The translations under genes were made by a program, and so were the position numbers. The notes beneath the pieces are model-generated. The model was not told the origin of the DNA. It worked only from the letters and a program-made list of their open reading frames with translations, and made no database searches. A stretch of 51,484 bases of DNA from Prolixibacteraceae bacterium (GTDB lineage: Bacteria; Bacteroidota; Bacteroidia; Bacteroidales; Prolixibacteraceae). Shown in pieces: positions 1 through 8,457 of the stretch (positions are counted from its first letter, which is position 1; every line of letters begins with the position of its first letter). The stretch spans positions 1 to 51,484 of the forward strand of contig JAQICD010000093.1 of the NCBI GenBank assembly GCA_027858715.1, given 5' to 3'.

Positions 1-5
1 AGACA

Positions 6-150
6 TTAGATATTAGACATTTCAGAATAGTTCGTAATATTTTCAAGATATTGACAATGTGTTGTTTACATCACAATCAAAACAACTTGTTATATTGCTG
101 ATATTGAACATTTCACTAAACAAATCTATTGTCTTTTGTCTAATATCTAA
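6..150. repeat. Intergenic inverted repeat, 14-bp arms
   Basis: TTAGATATTAGACA at 6-19 is the exact reverse complement of TGTCTAATATCTAA at 137-150. The arms enclose about 117 bp of AT-rich sequence with no gene, just downstream of the argG stop. The left arm also holds short direct repeats of the TTAGA/ATTAGAC type. It could be a small non-autonomous element, a long-stem RNA, or simple-repeat sequence; the window edge hides what lies to the left. Confidence 0.4.
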
Positions 151-172
151 CAATCTGTTCTGTTATTAGTAA

Positions 173-1369
173 CTAAAAATCTTTGTTTACTGAGTTGTAT
201 ATTTTCAGGGATGTTCCCAGTATTTTTGTGAATCCTTTTACATCGTCTGAGGTCCAGGCTTTATTCATTTCACCGTACTCTCCAAATTCAGCTTTCATTA
301 AATCGTTTGGACTTTCAATGCCAACAAGCTGGAAACTATAGGGGCGTAGTTTAATAATGACATTGCCGGTGACTTTTCCCTGTGTATTTTCAAGAAACTT
401 TTCAATATCGCGCATTACAGGCTCAAGGTACAGCGATTCGTGCAGAAACATACCGTACCAGTTGCCCAATTGTTCTTTCCAGTATTGCTGCCACTTGGTG
501 AGAGTGTGTTTCTCGAGCATCTGGTGTGCTTTGATGATAAGCATTGGTGCAGCAGCCTCAAAACCTACACGACCTTTAATGCCTATAATGGTATCGCCAA
601 TGTGCATATCGCGGCCAATAGCATATTTTGAACCAATTGCTTCAACTGCTCTGATAGCTTCAATTTTATTATCATATTTTTTCCCGTCAACCGAAACGAT
701 TTCACCTTTTTCGAAGCCAATTTTCAACTCTTTTTCTTCTTTTTCTGTCAGTTGGCTCGGGTATGCTTCCTCGGGCAATGTAAGTTCCGATTTTAAGGTT
801 TCTTTGCCACCAACACTCGTTCCCCAAAGGCCTGCATTAATTGAATACTCCATTTTTGTGAAATCAGCTTCAAATCCACCGTTTTTTAAATAATTTATTT
901 CGTATTCGCGGGTTAATTCCAAGTCGCGAGTGGGGGTCAGAATTTTTATTTTGGGTGCCAGCACTTCAAAAGTGAGGTCGAACCGTACCTGGTCGTTTCC
1001 GGCTCCGGTGCTCCCGTGAGCAACATATTTTGCATCTATCTCCTTTGCATACTGAATAATAGCAATGGCCTGAAAAATACGTTCGGAACTTACCGAAATA
1101 GGATAAGTGTTGTTACGCAGTACGTTACCATAAACCATATAGCGAATACTTTTTTCGTAATATTCGTTTGTAACATCAATTGTAACATGCTTTTTTGCCC
1201 CCAATTTGTAGGCTCTTTTTTCAATTTCAGCCAGTTCTTCATCCGAGAAACCACCAGTATTGGCAATGGCGGTATAAATTTCAAGGTTCTTTTCTTTGGC
1301 AAGATACATGGCACAAAACGACGTATCTAATCCGCCACTAAAAGCTAAAACAACTTTTTTGTTTTCCAT
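173..1369 (-). CDS. argG: Argininosuccinate synthase
   Basis: ATP-dependent ligation of citrulline and aspartate to argininosuccinate, the penultimate step of arginine synthesis, in the cytoplasm. The 398 residues match the usual family length. The N-terminal P-loop-like pyrophosphatase motif SGGLDTS lies near residues 10-17, and the middle carries the family segments STGAGNDQVRF and EYSINAGLWGTS. The start is the ATG at 1369. The gene lies downstream of argR and the GNAT gene on the same strand, but 233 nt separate it from the GNAT gene. That gap contains no ORF and no clear ARG box, so argG may have its own start site as well as read-through from the argR promoter. Confidence 0.97.
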   Translation of the reverse strand: MENKKVVLAFSGGLDTSFCAMYLAKEKNLEIYTAIANTGGFSDEELAEIEKRAYKLGAKKHVTIDVTNEYYEKSIRYMVYGNVLRNNTYPISVSSERIFQAIAIIQYAKEIDAKYVAHGSTGAGNDQVRFDLTFEVLAPKIKILTPTRDLELTREYEINYLKNGGFEADFTKMEYSINAGLWGTSVGGKETLKSELTLPEEAYPSQLTEKEEKELKIGFEKGEIVSVDGKKYDNKIEAIRAVEAIGSKYAIGRDMHIGDTIIGIKGRVGFEAAAPMLIIKAHQMLEKHTLTKWQQYWKEQLGNWYGMFLHESLYLEPVMRDIEKFLENTQGKVTGNVIIKLRPYSFQLVGIESPNDLMKAEFGEYGEMNKAWTSDDVKGFTKILGTSLKIYNSVNKDF

Positions 1370-1602
1370 AATGCGATTCTTAAATGTTGATTTTCAGGAA
1401 ATACAGAAGAAAAAATGATGCCGCCTCATAAACTTTACTAACCCAAAATACTAATAAAAAATATTGCTTTACTACTTATATTAACCAATTACACGACTTA
1501 CTTCGTAAAACAATACATGTGAGATTTATGAAATTGCGTTACCTATTATGGTAAAAAAGAAACGGCGGCACCATTTTATATTTTTGTTCTCTTATTTTCA
1601 AT

Positions 1603-2328
1603 TTATACAGAACCAATTGCATTTTTGTGTTTGTTTTTAAATGTTTCATTCAATGCTAAATAGTTCATTACTCTTTTTAGTTTTGTTGTAAAAGGCTCAA
1701 CGTAACCCGAAGTATTTTTGTTTTTTAGCCATTTTTTAAACGATATCAATTTGCCTTCAGGTTGTGGCTTTTCATTTTTTTTCTGCTGCCGTTTCGGGTC
1801 GAATAGCATAGCTGTACAAAGACATTTAGTGCGTTGTGTACGCATTAATATATCGTAATTAACACAGCTTTGACAACCTTTCCAGAAAGCTTCGTCATCG
1901 GTTAGCTCAGAAAAAGTTACCGGTTTGTAACCCAGCTCTGAGTTTATTTTCATAACGGCCAGACCTGTGGTTAGACCGAATATTTTTGCTTCAGGAAATT
2001 TCTTTCTCGATAATTCAAAAGCTTTTTCCTTAATTTGCTTTGCCAGCCCGATGCCACGATATTGTGGCGCAACAATTAATCCCGAATTGGCCACAAATTT
2101 GTTGTGACTCCAGGATTCGATATAGCAAAATCCGGCAAATTTATCACCATCTATAGCAATAACGGCCTTGCCTTCCTCCATTTTCGAAATAATGTATTCG
2201 TCGGTTCGCCTGGCAATGCCAGTACCCCTCTCCTCAGATGCACGTTGTATGGTATCGTTAATTTCGCTAACATACTTTTTGTGCTCTTCTCCGGCAACAA
2301 ATACTTTTATTTTATCCTTATTCTCCAT
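1603..2328 (-). CDS. GNAT acyltransferase, candidate N-acylglutamate synthase
   Basis: A 241-residue GNAT-fold protein. The acyl-CoA pyrophosphate-binding pattern QxxGxG is seen as QYRGIG at residues 89-94. A C-terminal extension carries two cysteine pairs, C152/C155 and C169/C171, spaced like a small metal site. It begins 13 nt after argR and precedes argG, an arrangement I recall from other Bacteroidetes. In those genomes, which lack a classical ArgA, a GNAT protein at this place is the natural candidate for acetylating (or, in Bacteroides, succinylating) glutamate as the first step of arginine synthesis. The GNAT fold is visible; the substrate is inferred from the operon only. Confidence 0.7.
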   Translation of the reverse strand: MENKDKIKVFVAGEEHKKYVSEINDTIQRASEERGTGIARRTDEYIISKMEEGKAVIAIDGDKFAGFCYIESWSHNKFVANSGLIVAPQYRGIGLAKQIKEKAFELSRKKFPEAKIFGLTTGLAVMKINSELGYKPVTFSELTDDEAFWKGCQSCVNYDILMRTQRTKCLCTAMLFDPKRQQKKNEKPQPEGKLISFKKWLKNKNTSGYVEPFTTKLKRVMNYLALNETFKNKHKNAIGSV

Positions 2329-2341
2329 TTTGTATTCAAAA

Positions 2342-2824
2342 CTAAATCAAACGCCCTCGTAAATTCGGCATTAGGTTCTCGACAAATGAAAATACATCCG
2401 AACGTTCAACGCCTTCCCGCATAACTATAAAAATTGTATCGTCGCCGGCAATGGTGCCCAGAAACTGGAACGAGTTTGCCGAATCGATTAAGGCTGCAAT
2501 GCTACTGGCATAAGCCGGTTTTGTTTTTATTATGGCAATGTTCATCGAAAAATCTATGGAAACGAAGCCGTCGGCCAAATAGTTTACTCCGGGTCGGGTT
2601 GTGTTTTCCGTATTTCCCGAACCTCCCGGCAACACATAAATATAATTGCCTTGTGTGTCGGGGCTTTTCGATATTTTCAGTGCTTTCAAATCTCTCGACA
2701 AGGTTGCCTGCGTCATCTCAAATCCTTCATGTTTTAATAACATTAGCAGTTGTTCCTGCCCTGTTACTCTGTTTTCAGCAACAATCCTGCGTATTGCAAC
2801 TTGTCTTTCTAAACGTGCCTTCAT
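2342..2824 (-). CDS. argR: Arginine repressor ArgR
   Basis: Arginine-responsive DNA-binding protein of 160 residues, the usual ArgR length. Residues 1-70 form the winged helix (QATLSRDLKALKI recognition region, after an AIRRIVAENRVTGQEQLL segment). The C-terminal half carries the oligomerisation and arginine-binding signature IAGDDTIFIV. It is the first gene of the leftward argR-GNAT-argG group. Two ARG-box-like palindromes lie just upstream and overlap its own promoter, so autorepression is expected. The start is the ATG at 2824. The divergent neighbour carA makes carbamoyl phosphate, which arginine and pyrimidine synthesis share. Confidence 0.95.
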   Translation of the reverse strand: MKARLERQVAIRRIVAENRVTGQEQLLMLLKHEGFEMTQATLSRDLKALKISKSPDTQGNYIYVLPGGSGNTENTTRPGVNYLADGFVSIDFSMNIAIIKTKPAYASSIAALIDSANSFQFLGTIAGDDTIFIVMREGVERSDVFSFVENLMPNLRGRLI

Positions 2825-2829
2825 TTACA

Positions 2830-2868
2830 AATGAATAAATATACATTTCCGATGCAAACTTATTCATT
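2830..2868. promoter_or_regulatory. Tandem ARG boxes (ArgR operator)
   Basis: Box 1 (2830-2847, AATGAATAAATATACATT) fits the classical ARG box pattern WNTGAATWWWWATTCANW at all but one position. Box 2 (2851-2868, GATGCAAACTTATTCATT) is weaker, with a good right half. They are separated by exactly 3 bp, the spacing known for paired operators bound by one ArgR hexamer. They cover the -7 element and likely start site of argR, 6 bp before its start codon, and lie about 50 bp upstream of the presumed carA transcript start. Confidence 0.75.
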
Positions 2869-2885
2869 TGTTTATACAATGCAAG
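2855..2885 (-). promoter_or_regulatory. argR promoter, Bacteroidetes type
   Basis: On the minus strand the -7 element TAAGTTTG followed by C (2862 down to 2855) is an exact match to TAnnTTTGC. Exactly 19 nt upstream is CTTG (2885-2882), one base from the -33 consensus TTTG. Both ARG boxes overlap the core promoter or start site. Confidence 0.65.
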
Positions 2886-2906
2886 GCTTTTTTTGAGAAA
2901 GTTTAT

Positions 2907-2914
2907 TATTTTTG
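2907..2914 (+). promoter_or_regulatory. Putative carA -7 element
   Basis: TATTTTTG at 2907-2914 matches TAnnTTTG exactly. No good -33 TTTG lies at the right distance. Transcription from about 2920 would give a leader of about 120 nt before carA, long enough for the hairpin at 2981-3023. Confidence 0.4.
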
Positions 2915-2980
2915 TGGCAGTTTAACTTTTGATTAAAAATTGGTAGTGGTTATTGTCCATCAAATTATAAGAAGAAAAGC

Positions 2981-3023
2981 AAAATGCGTTTAGCTGCAAC
3001 CGGCAGTAAGGCGCATTTTTTTT
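2981..3023 (+). terminator. Terminator-like hairpin in carA leader (possible attenuator)
   Basis: AAAATGCG (2981-2988) pairs with CGCATTTT (3012-3019). The inner part continues through wobble pairs to CTGC/GCAG around a 5-nt AACCG loop, and the right arm runs into eight T residues (3016-3023). This is a plausible intrinsic terminator pointing into carA and ending 15 nt before its ATG. The gene on the left points the other way, so it cannot be that gene's terminator. The gap also holds a two-codon ORF (ATG TCT TAA, 3030-3038) directly abutting the carA ATG. I could not identify an antiterminator pairing. Confidence 0.5.
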
Positions 3024-3038
3024 ATAAATATGTCTTAA

Positions 3039-4124
3039 ATGTTATCAACCTTGAAAAAAGCAAAATTAATTCTGGAAGACGGAACCGAATTTATCGGTAA
3101 GTCGTTTGGCAGTGAGAAGTCGATTGCCGGCGAAGTGGTGTTTTATACTGCAATGGTAGGGTATCCCGAAAGCCTTACTGACCCTTCATATACCGGTCAG
3201 ATTTTAGTTTCAACTTTTCCGATGATAGGAAATTACGGTGTGCCTAAAGATTCTGAAACTGACAATATTCACGATTATTTCGAGTCAGATAAAATTCATG
3301 TATCAGGATTGATTATTTCAGATTACTCGGTTGAATACAGCCACTGGAATGCGGATAAAAGCTTGGGTGAGTGGTTGAAACATGAAGATGTTCCCGGGTT
3401 GTTCGATATCGATACCCGTGCGCTGACAAAAATATTACGCGAAAAAGGTTCGATGCTTGGAAAAATTGAGTTTGAAGACGAACCGGTTGATTTTTTTGAC
3501 CCGAATAACGAAAACCTGGTAGCCCGGGTTAGTATTAATGAACCTCAGGTATATGGTAAAGGAAAACACACGGTTCTTCTAGTTGACTGTGGAACAAAAA
3601 ATAATATTATTCGTTGCCTTACAAAGCGCGGAGTAAAGGTGAAACGTGTACCGTGGGATTACGACTATTCTAACGAAACGTACGACGGACTATTTATTTC
3701 AAATGGGCCGGGAGACCCGGCCATGTGCGACATAACGGTTGAGTATTTGTCGAAAGCATTGAACAACGATAAGCCAATAATGGGTATTTGCTTGGGTAAT
3801 CAGCTTTTGGCACGTGCTGCCGGCGCCAGTACTTACAAAATGAAATACGGACACCGAAGTCATAACCAACCGGTTTTACTGAAAGGTACCAATCGTTGTT
3901 TTATAACTTCACAAAATCATGGTTTTGCTATTGAAAATGAAACTATACCTTCAGACTGGGAATCTCTTTTTATAAATGTAAATGATGAATCGAACGAGGG
4001 AATACGGCATAAAACGAAACCATTCTTCTCAACACAGTTTCACCCCGAAGCTGCCAGCGGTCCTGTTGATACTGAATTTCTGTTTGATGACTTCATCGAA
4101 ACGATTAAAAAAAGCAAAAAGTAA
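3039..4124 (+). CDS. carA: Carbamoyl phosphate synthase, small (glutaminase) subunit
   Basis: Hydrolyses glutamine and passes ammonia to CarB for carbamoyl phosphate synthesis, feeding both arginine and pyrimidine pathways. At 361 residues it has the usual length. The N-terminal CPSase small-chain domain carries FYTAMVGYPESLTDPSY. The C-terminal class I glutamine amidotransferase domain shows the nucleophile elbow GICLGNQ (Cys251) and the HPEA pair (His335, Glu337). The ATG at 3039 puts the family N-terminus (KAKLILEDGT) a few residues in. carB follows after 31 nt, and the leader hairpin and divergent ARG boxes suggest dual control. Confidence 0.97.
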   Translation: MLSTLKKAKLILEDGTEFIGKSFGSEKSIAGEVVFYTAMVGYPESLTDPSYTGQILVSTFPMIGNYGVPKDSETDNIHDYFESDKIHVSGLIISDYSVEYSHWNADKSLGEWLKHEDVPGLFDIDTRALTKILREKGSMLGKIEFEDEPVDFFDPNNENLVARVSINEPQVYGKGKHTVLLVDCGTKNNIIRCLTKRGVKVKRVPWDYDYSNETYDGLFISNGPGDPAMCDITVEYLSKALNNDKPIMGICLGNQLLARAAGASTYKMKYGHRSHNQPVLLKGTNRCFITSQNHGFAIENETIPSDWESLFINVNDESNEGIRHKTKPFFSTQFHPEAASGPVDTEFLFDDFIETIKKSKK

Positions 4125-4155
4125 ATTGATTAATTAAGGTATAAAGCATTATAAA

Positions 4156-7100
4156 ATGGCAAAATTCAAATCACATATAAAAAAGGCAATTGTTCTGGGT
4201 TCAGGCGCACTTAAAATTGGCGAAGCTGGTGAATTCGATTATTCAGGTTCGCAAGCACTTAAAGCCCTTAAAGAAGAAGGTGTTGAAACCGTTTTGATTA
4301 ACCCGAACATTGCAACCATACAAACATCTGAAGAGATTGCCGACAAAATTTATTTTTTGCCGGTAACTGCATACTTTGTAGAGCAGGTTATCAAAAAAGA
4401 AAAACCTCAGGGTATTTTGTTGGCATTTGGAGGGCAAACTGCACTTAATTGTGGCGTTGAACTTTTCGAAAATGGTATTTTGGAAAAATACAACCTTGAA
4501 GTAGTTGGTACACCGGTACAATCGATAATCGATACTGAGGATCGCGATATTTTTGCTAAAATTCTGAAAACCATCGATGTGAAAACGCCCAAGAGCATTG
4601 CATGTTCTACCATGGAAGAGGCGAGAACTGCTATTGAAACAGTAGGCTTTCCCATCATTATTCGTGCAGCATACACGCTTGGGGGAATGGGTTCGGGCTT
4701 TTGCGAAAATATGGAAGAGCTTGAGGTGCGTGCCGACAATGCTTTTTCGTATTCGAAACAGATATTAGTCGAAGAGTCGATAAAAGGATGGAAAGAAGTA
4801 GAATACGAAGTGGTACGCGATCAGTACGACAACTGTATTACAGTTTGTAATATGGAAAACTTCGATCCGCTGGGAATTCATACCGGCGAAAGTATTGTGG
4901 TAGCGCCATCGCAAACCTTAACCAATAAAGAATACCATAAACTACGTGAACTATCGATCCGCATTATACGTCGTATCGGAGTTGTTGGCGAATGCAATGT
5001 GCAATTTGCGCTCGACCCATTTAGCGAAGATTACCGTGTCATTGAAGTAAACGCCCGCCTGAGTCGTTCATCAGCACTGGCATCTAAAGCAACCGGTTAC
5101 CCGCTGGCTTTTGTGGCCGCTAAGCTGGGTATGGGATACGGTTTGCACGAACTTCAAAACACCGTAACCAAAGTAACAACAGCGTGTTTTGAACCGTCAC
5201 TTGATTATGTCGTATGTAAAATTCCGCGTTGGGATTTGAGTAAATTCAGCGGAGTATCGAAACAATTGGGAAGCTCGATGAAATCGGTTGGCGAAATTAT
5301 GTCGATAGGCCGCAACTTTGAAGAGGCCATTCAGAAAGGTCTGAGAATGATTGGCCTTGGCATGCATGGCTTCGTGGGTAACAACGAAGAAATTTCAATC
5401 GATGCCATAGAAGAAGAACTGGCACGTCCGACCGACCGCCGCGTTTTTGCTATTGCCGAAGCTTTCCATCGTGGATATACCGTTGAGGATATTTATCAGA
5501 AAACAAAAATCGACCGTTGGTTTTTGTATAAACTTCAACATATTTACAATTTGCGCAACGAATTGGTTGCTTATAAGAGTCTGGCCGAAATGCCCGATGA
5601 CTTGCTGATGCAGTCCAAGAAACTGGGATTCTCCGATTTTCAGATTGCCCGTATGGTATTGAATCCTGCCAGCAAAGATATGCAGGAGGGCTTACTAACA
5701 GTACGAAACTACCGGAAGAGCAAAGGGATTACTCCTTTTATAAAGCAAATTGATACCCTTGCCGGTGAGTATCCGGCCATGACAAATTACCTTTATGTGA
5801 CTTACAACGCAAGCGAAAATGATGTTGATTTTCAGCATAATAATAAATCGGTAGTAGTGCTTGGTTCAGGTGCATACCGTATTGGTTCATCCGTTGAGTT
5901 CGACTGGTGTGGCGTAAACGCTATCAATACAGTTCGGAAAGAAGGTTATCATTCTATTATGATAAACTATAACCCCGAAACAGTTAGTACCGATTACGAT
6001 AACTGCGACCGCCTGTATTTCGACGAGTTATCGTTTGAGCGTGTAATGGATATCGTTGATTTGGAACAACCCATGGGTACCATCGTTTCAACAGGCGGGC
6101 AAATACCTAATTCGCTGGCCACGAAGCTTAGCAGTCAGAATGTACCAATACTTGGAACAACAGCCGAAAAAATTGATAATGCCGAAGACCGTCAGAAATT
6201 TTCATCGTTGCTCGATAATATTGGCGTTGATCAGCCACGCTGGAGTGAGCTGACTACTTTTGAAGATATTGAAAAGTTTATTGGTGAAGTAGGTTTCCCA
6301 GTACTTATCCGCCCTTCGTATGTGCTTTCAGGTGCAGCTATGAATGTAGTTTCAAACCACAATCAGCTTGAGAACTTTTTGAAACTTGCAGCCGATGTAT
6401 CGAAAGAACACCCGGTGGTTGTGTCTGAGTTTATTGAGCAGGCCAAAGAGATTGAGATTGATGCCGTTGCCGATAAAGGCGAAGTTATTGCCTATGCTAT
6501 TTCCGAGCATGTTGAATTTGCCGGAGTGCATTCGGGCGATGCAACCATGGTATTCCCGCCTCAAAAACTGTATATCGAAACTATCCGAAGAGTGAAGCGC
6601 ATTGCACGTCAGGTGGCTAAAGGGCTCGAAATTTCAGGGCCGTTTAATATGCAGCTGCTGGCAAAGGACAACGATATTAAGGTTATTGAATGTAACTTAC
6701 GTTCGTCGCGTAGCTTCCCATTTGTTTCAAAAGTGATGAAACTGAACTTAATTGAGTTGGCAACAAAAGTAATGCTGGGTGTGCCTTACGAAAAGCCTGA
6801 TAAATCGTTGTTTGAGCTTGATCATGTAGGTGTAAAAGCACCTCAGTTTTCATTTCATCGTCTGTTAAATGCCGACCCGGTTTTGGGCGTTGATATGAGT
6901 TCGACCGGTGAAGTGGCTTGTATTGGCGACAATTACTACGAGGCTATGCTTAAATCGATGCTATCGGTGGGTTATAAAATTCCGAAAAAGAACATTCTCA
7001 TATCATCGGGGCCTACACGTTCGAAAGTCGAATTACTGAAATCGGCAGCCATGTTGGTGCAAAAAGGGTTTAACCTATTTGCAACTGAAGGTACAGCCAG

Positions 7101-7392
7101 ATTTTTTAGAGACAACAACATTGATTGTACAACATTATACTGGCCCGATGAAGAAGACCGTAAGCCAAATACAATTGATTTCATTAAAGAAAAGAAACTC
7201 GACCTGGTAATTAACATACCCAAAGACCATACAAGGCGCGAATTAAGCAACGGTTACCGTATTCGCCGTAATGCCATCGATTTTAATATACCGTTGATTA
7301 CCAATGCCCGTGTGGCAAGTGCCTTTATTTACGCATTTTGCAAATACAAAATCGAAGATTTATCGATAAAAAGCTGGAACGAGTATAAGTGA
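4156..7392 (+). CDS. carB: Carbamoyl phosphate synthase, large subunit
   Basis: The synthetase subunit makes carboxyphosphate and carbamoyl phosphate from bicarbonate, ammonia and two ATP. Its 1078 residues fit the full-length bacterial enzyme. Two homologous halves are visible, each opening with a similar motif: VLGSGALKIGEAGEFDYSG near residue 14 and VVLGSGAYRIGSSVEFDW near 570. Each is followed by an ATP-grasp domain (for example RAAYTLGGMGSGF in the first, RPSYVLSGAAM in the second). The C-terminal methylglyoxal synthase-like allosteric domain begins near residue 946 (ILISSGPTRSKVELL). It forms a two-gene operon with carA. Confidence 0.98.
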   Translation: MAKFKSHIKKAIVLGSGALKIGEAGEFDYSGSQALKALKEEGVETVLINPNIATIQTSEEIADKIYFLPVTAYFVEQVIKKEKPQGILLAFGGQTALNCGVELFENGILEKYNLEVVGTPVQSIIDTEDRDIFAKILKTIDVKTPKSIACSTMEEARTAIETVGFPIIIRAAYTLGGMGSGFCENMEELEVRADNAFSYSKQILVEESIKGWKEVEYEVVRDQYDNCITVCNMENFDPLGIHTGESIVVAPSQTLTNKEYHKLRELSIRIIRRIGVVGECNVQFALDPFSEDYRVIEVNARLSRSSALASKATGYPLAFVAAKLGMGYGLHELQNTVTKVTTACFEPSLDYVVCKIPRWDLSKFSGVSKQLGSSMKSVGEIMSIGRNFEEAIQKGLRMIGLGMHGFVGNNEEISIDAIEEELARPTDRRVFAIAEAFHRGYTVEDIYQKTKIDRWFLYKLQHIYNLRNELVAYKSLAEMPDDLLMQSKKLGFSDFQIARMVLNPASKDMQEGLLTVRNYRKSKGITPFIKQIDTLAGEYPAMTNYLYVTYNASENDVDFQHNNKSVVVLGSGAYRIGSSVEFDWCGVNAINTVRKEGYHSIMINYNPETVSTDYDNCDRLYFDELSFERVMDIVDLEQPMGTIVSTGGQIPNSLATKLSSQNVPILGTTAEKIDNAEDRQKFSSLLDNIGVDQPRWSELTTFEDIEKFIGEVGFPVLIRPSYVLSGAAMNVVSNHNQLENFLKLAADVSKEHPVVVSEFIEQAKEIEIDAVADKGEVIAYAISEHVEFAGVHSGDATMVFPPQKLYIETIRRVKRIARQVAKGLEISGPFNMQLLAKDNDIKVIECNLRSSRSFPFVSKVMKLNLIELATKVMLGVPYEKPDKSLFELDHVGVKAPQFSFHRLLNADPVLGVDMSSTGEVACIGDNYYEAMLKSMLSVGYKIPKKNILISSGPTRSKVELLKSAAMLVQKGFNLFATEGTARFFRDNNIDCTTLYWPDEEDRKPNTIDFIKEKKLDLVINIPKDHTRRELSNGYRIRRNAIDFNIPLITNARVASAFIYAFCKYKIEDLSIKSWNEYK

Positions 7393-7496
7393 TTTACGTA
7401 TTTTGGGTTACGTGATAGCGTAATTTGAACAACATATACGAAGGGTGAGGTTTTAAAATATATTTTAGCTTTTTAAATACTAAACCACTCTTCAAT

Positions 7497-8309
7497 ATGA
7501 AAATAGTAACTGGAATAAAAGATTTCGGCACACTTATTAAAATGATGGAAGTGTCGAGTACTAACCTGAGTGATGAAAATTTTAATGCTGGAAACATTTT
7601 AAATGTTAATACTTCTGACACTTCTGCTTCTTTCGAGGTTTTGGTGTCGGAGGTTAAGCATGATAAAATGAAAGTAATTGTACCGCCAAAAAGCATTAAC
7701 CGGGTTAAAAATGTCGCTATTGGCGAAAGGTTTAATGTTGAGAATATTTTAAGTGCCGATACTTTTGCTTGTTGCAAGGGTAATAATGTAATTTGTTTGG
7801 CTGAAAATGCTTCCTCTGCTTTACTTATTCCACATTTGAAGAATTTAAGGCGAGCCGGTAAAAATGTGTTGGTAATACTTGTTACAGGTAATGATGAGTC
7901 GGCCGATTTGTATAAATCAATTGCCAAAATTGAACCAAACACTCAAAGTGTAGCAATCGATCGCCATGATGTGATAAACAATTCTATTGCTAAAATTTTA
8001 TACGAAAATATTGAAGCTTTTAATGCCAACATGTTGTATGTTTTTGGAAACGAACTTACAGTTAAAGAGGCTTTTCACTTTGTTTCGGGTAAACCTCTGC
8101 TCAATCACTCAGTTATTTTAGACCGTTTTACTTTAGATTATGATCGTTTACCTGGATTGTATTCAGTTTCAATAAACCGTAGATCTAAATATCTTACCAT
8201 CGAAGGGAACAATTATTACGCAATTTATAGAAGTTTTGAGGATTTCACACAACGGTTTTCCGATAAATCAAAGTCAGTTTCAGATAGTGTTGGCGTACAT
8301 GCCATATAA
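7497..8309 (+). CDS. Degenerate PyrK/NfnA-like protein (no FeS ligands)
   Basis: A 270-residue cytoplasmic protein without signal or membrane segments. From about residue 95 the layout follows the NAD-binding half of ferredoxin-NADP reductase-like subunits (PyrK, NfnA/SudA): VICLAENASSALLIPHLKNL stands where VxxVGGGVGIAPxLPIAR is expected, then LVILVTGNDE, then MLYVFGNELTVKEA. The last 50 residues follow the region where those proteins bind a [2Fe-2S] cluster. Here the GMCGGC-type cysteines are replaced by LPGLYS and the glycine-rich NAD motif is lost. It is therefore probably not a redox enzyme. It lies 104 nt after carB. The resemblance was judged by eye and is moderate. Confidence 0.55.
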   Translation: MKIVTGIKDFGTLIKMMEVSSTNLSDENFNAGNILNVNTSDTSASFEVLVSEVKHDKMKVIVPPKSINRVKNVAIGERFNVENILSADTFACCKGNNVICLAENASSALLIPHLKNLRRAGKNVLVILVTGNDESADLYKSIAKIEPNTQSVAIDRHDVINNSIAKILYENIEAFNANMLYVFGNELTVKEAFHFVSGKPLLNHSVILDRFTLDYDRLPGLYSVSINRRSKYLTIEGNNYYAIYRSFEDFTQRFSDKSKSVSDSVGVHAI

Positions 8310-8451
8310 GTCTGGTTGGAAATTACTTAAACAGAGTTTCATACATAAACGCGAATTAAGAATACTGCCCCGATTGCTTGTGTTTCGCAAAGGTTTTGCT
8401 ATATTAACAGTCGGCTTTGTTGGCATTGCTAACAAAGTTTTTTATCTGTAA
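8299..8451 (+). CDS. Possible small basic protein with hydrophobic C-terminus
   Basis: A 50-residue frame (ATG 8299, stop 8449-8451) overlaps the last 11 nt of the preceding gene and ends 6 nt before the next start. The N-terminal half is strongly basic (KSGWKLLKQ, HKRELRILPR) and the C-terminal half is hydrophobic (FAILTVGFVGIANKVFYL), so it could be a one-pass membrane peptide. Its tight fit between two genes favours translation. The absence of any recognisable family keeps confidence low. Confidence 0.35.
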   Translation: MPYKSGWKLLKQSFIHKRELRILPRLLVFRKGFAILTVGFVGIANKVFYL

Positions 8452-8457
8452 ACTATT

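Noticed and set aside
357-893. 178-codon plus-strand frame inside argG
   Set aside because: A shadow of argG on the opposite strand; no start context or family signal.
7394-7942. 182-codon minus-strand frame after carB
   Set aside because: It lies antisense to the 270-residue gene on the plus strand, which has better composition and continuous frame; no recognisable motifs.
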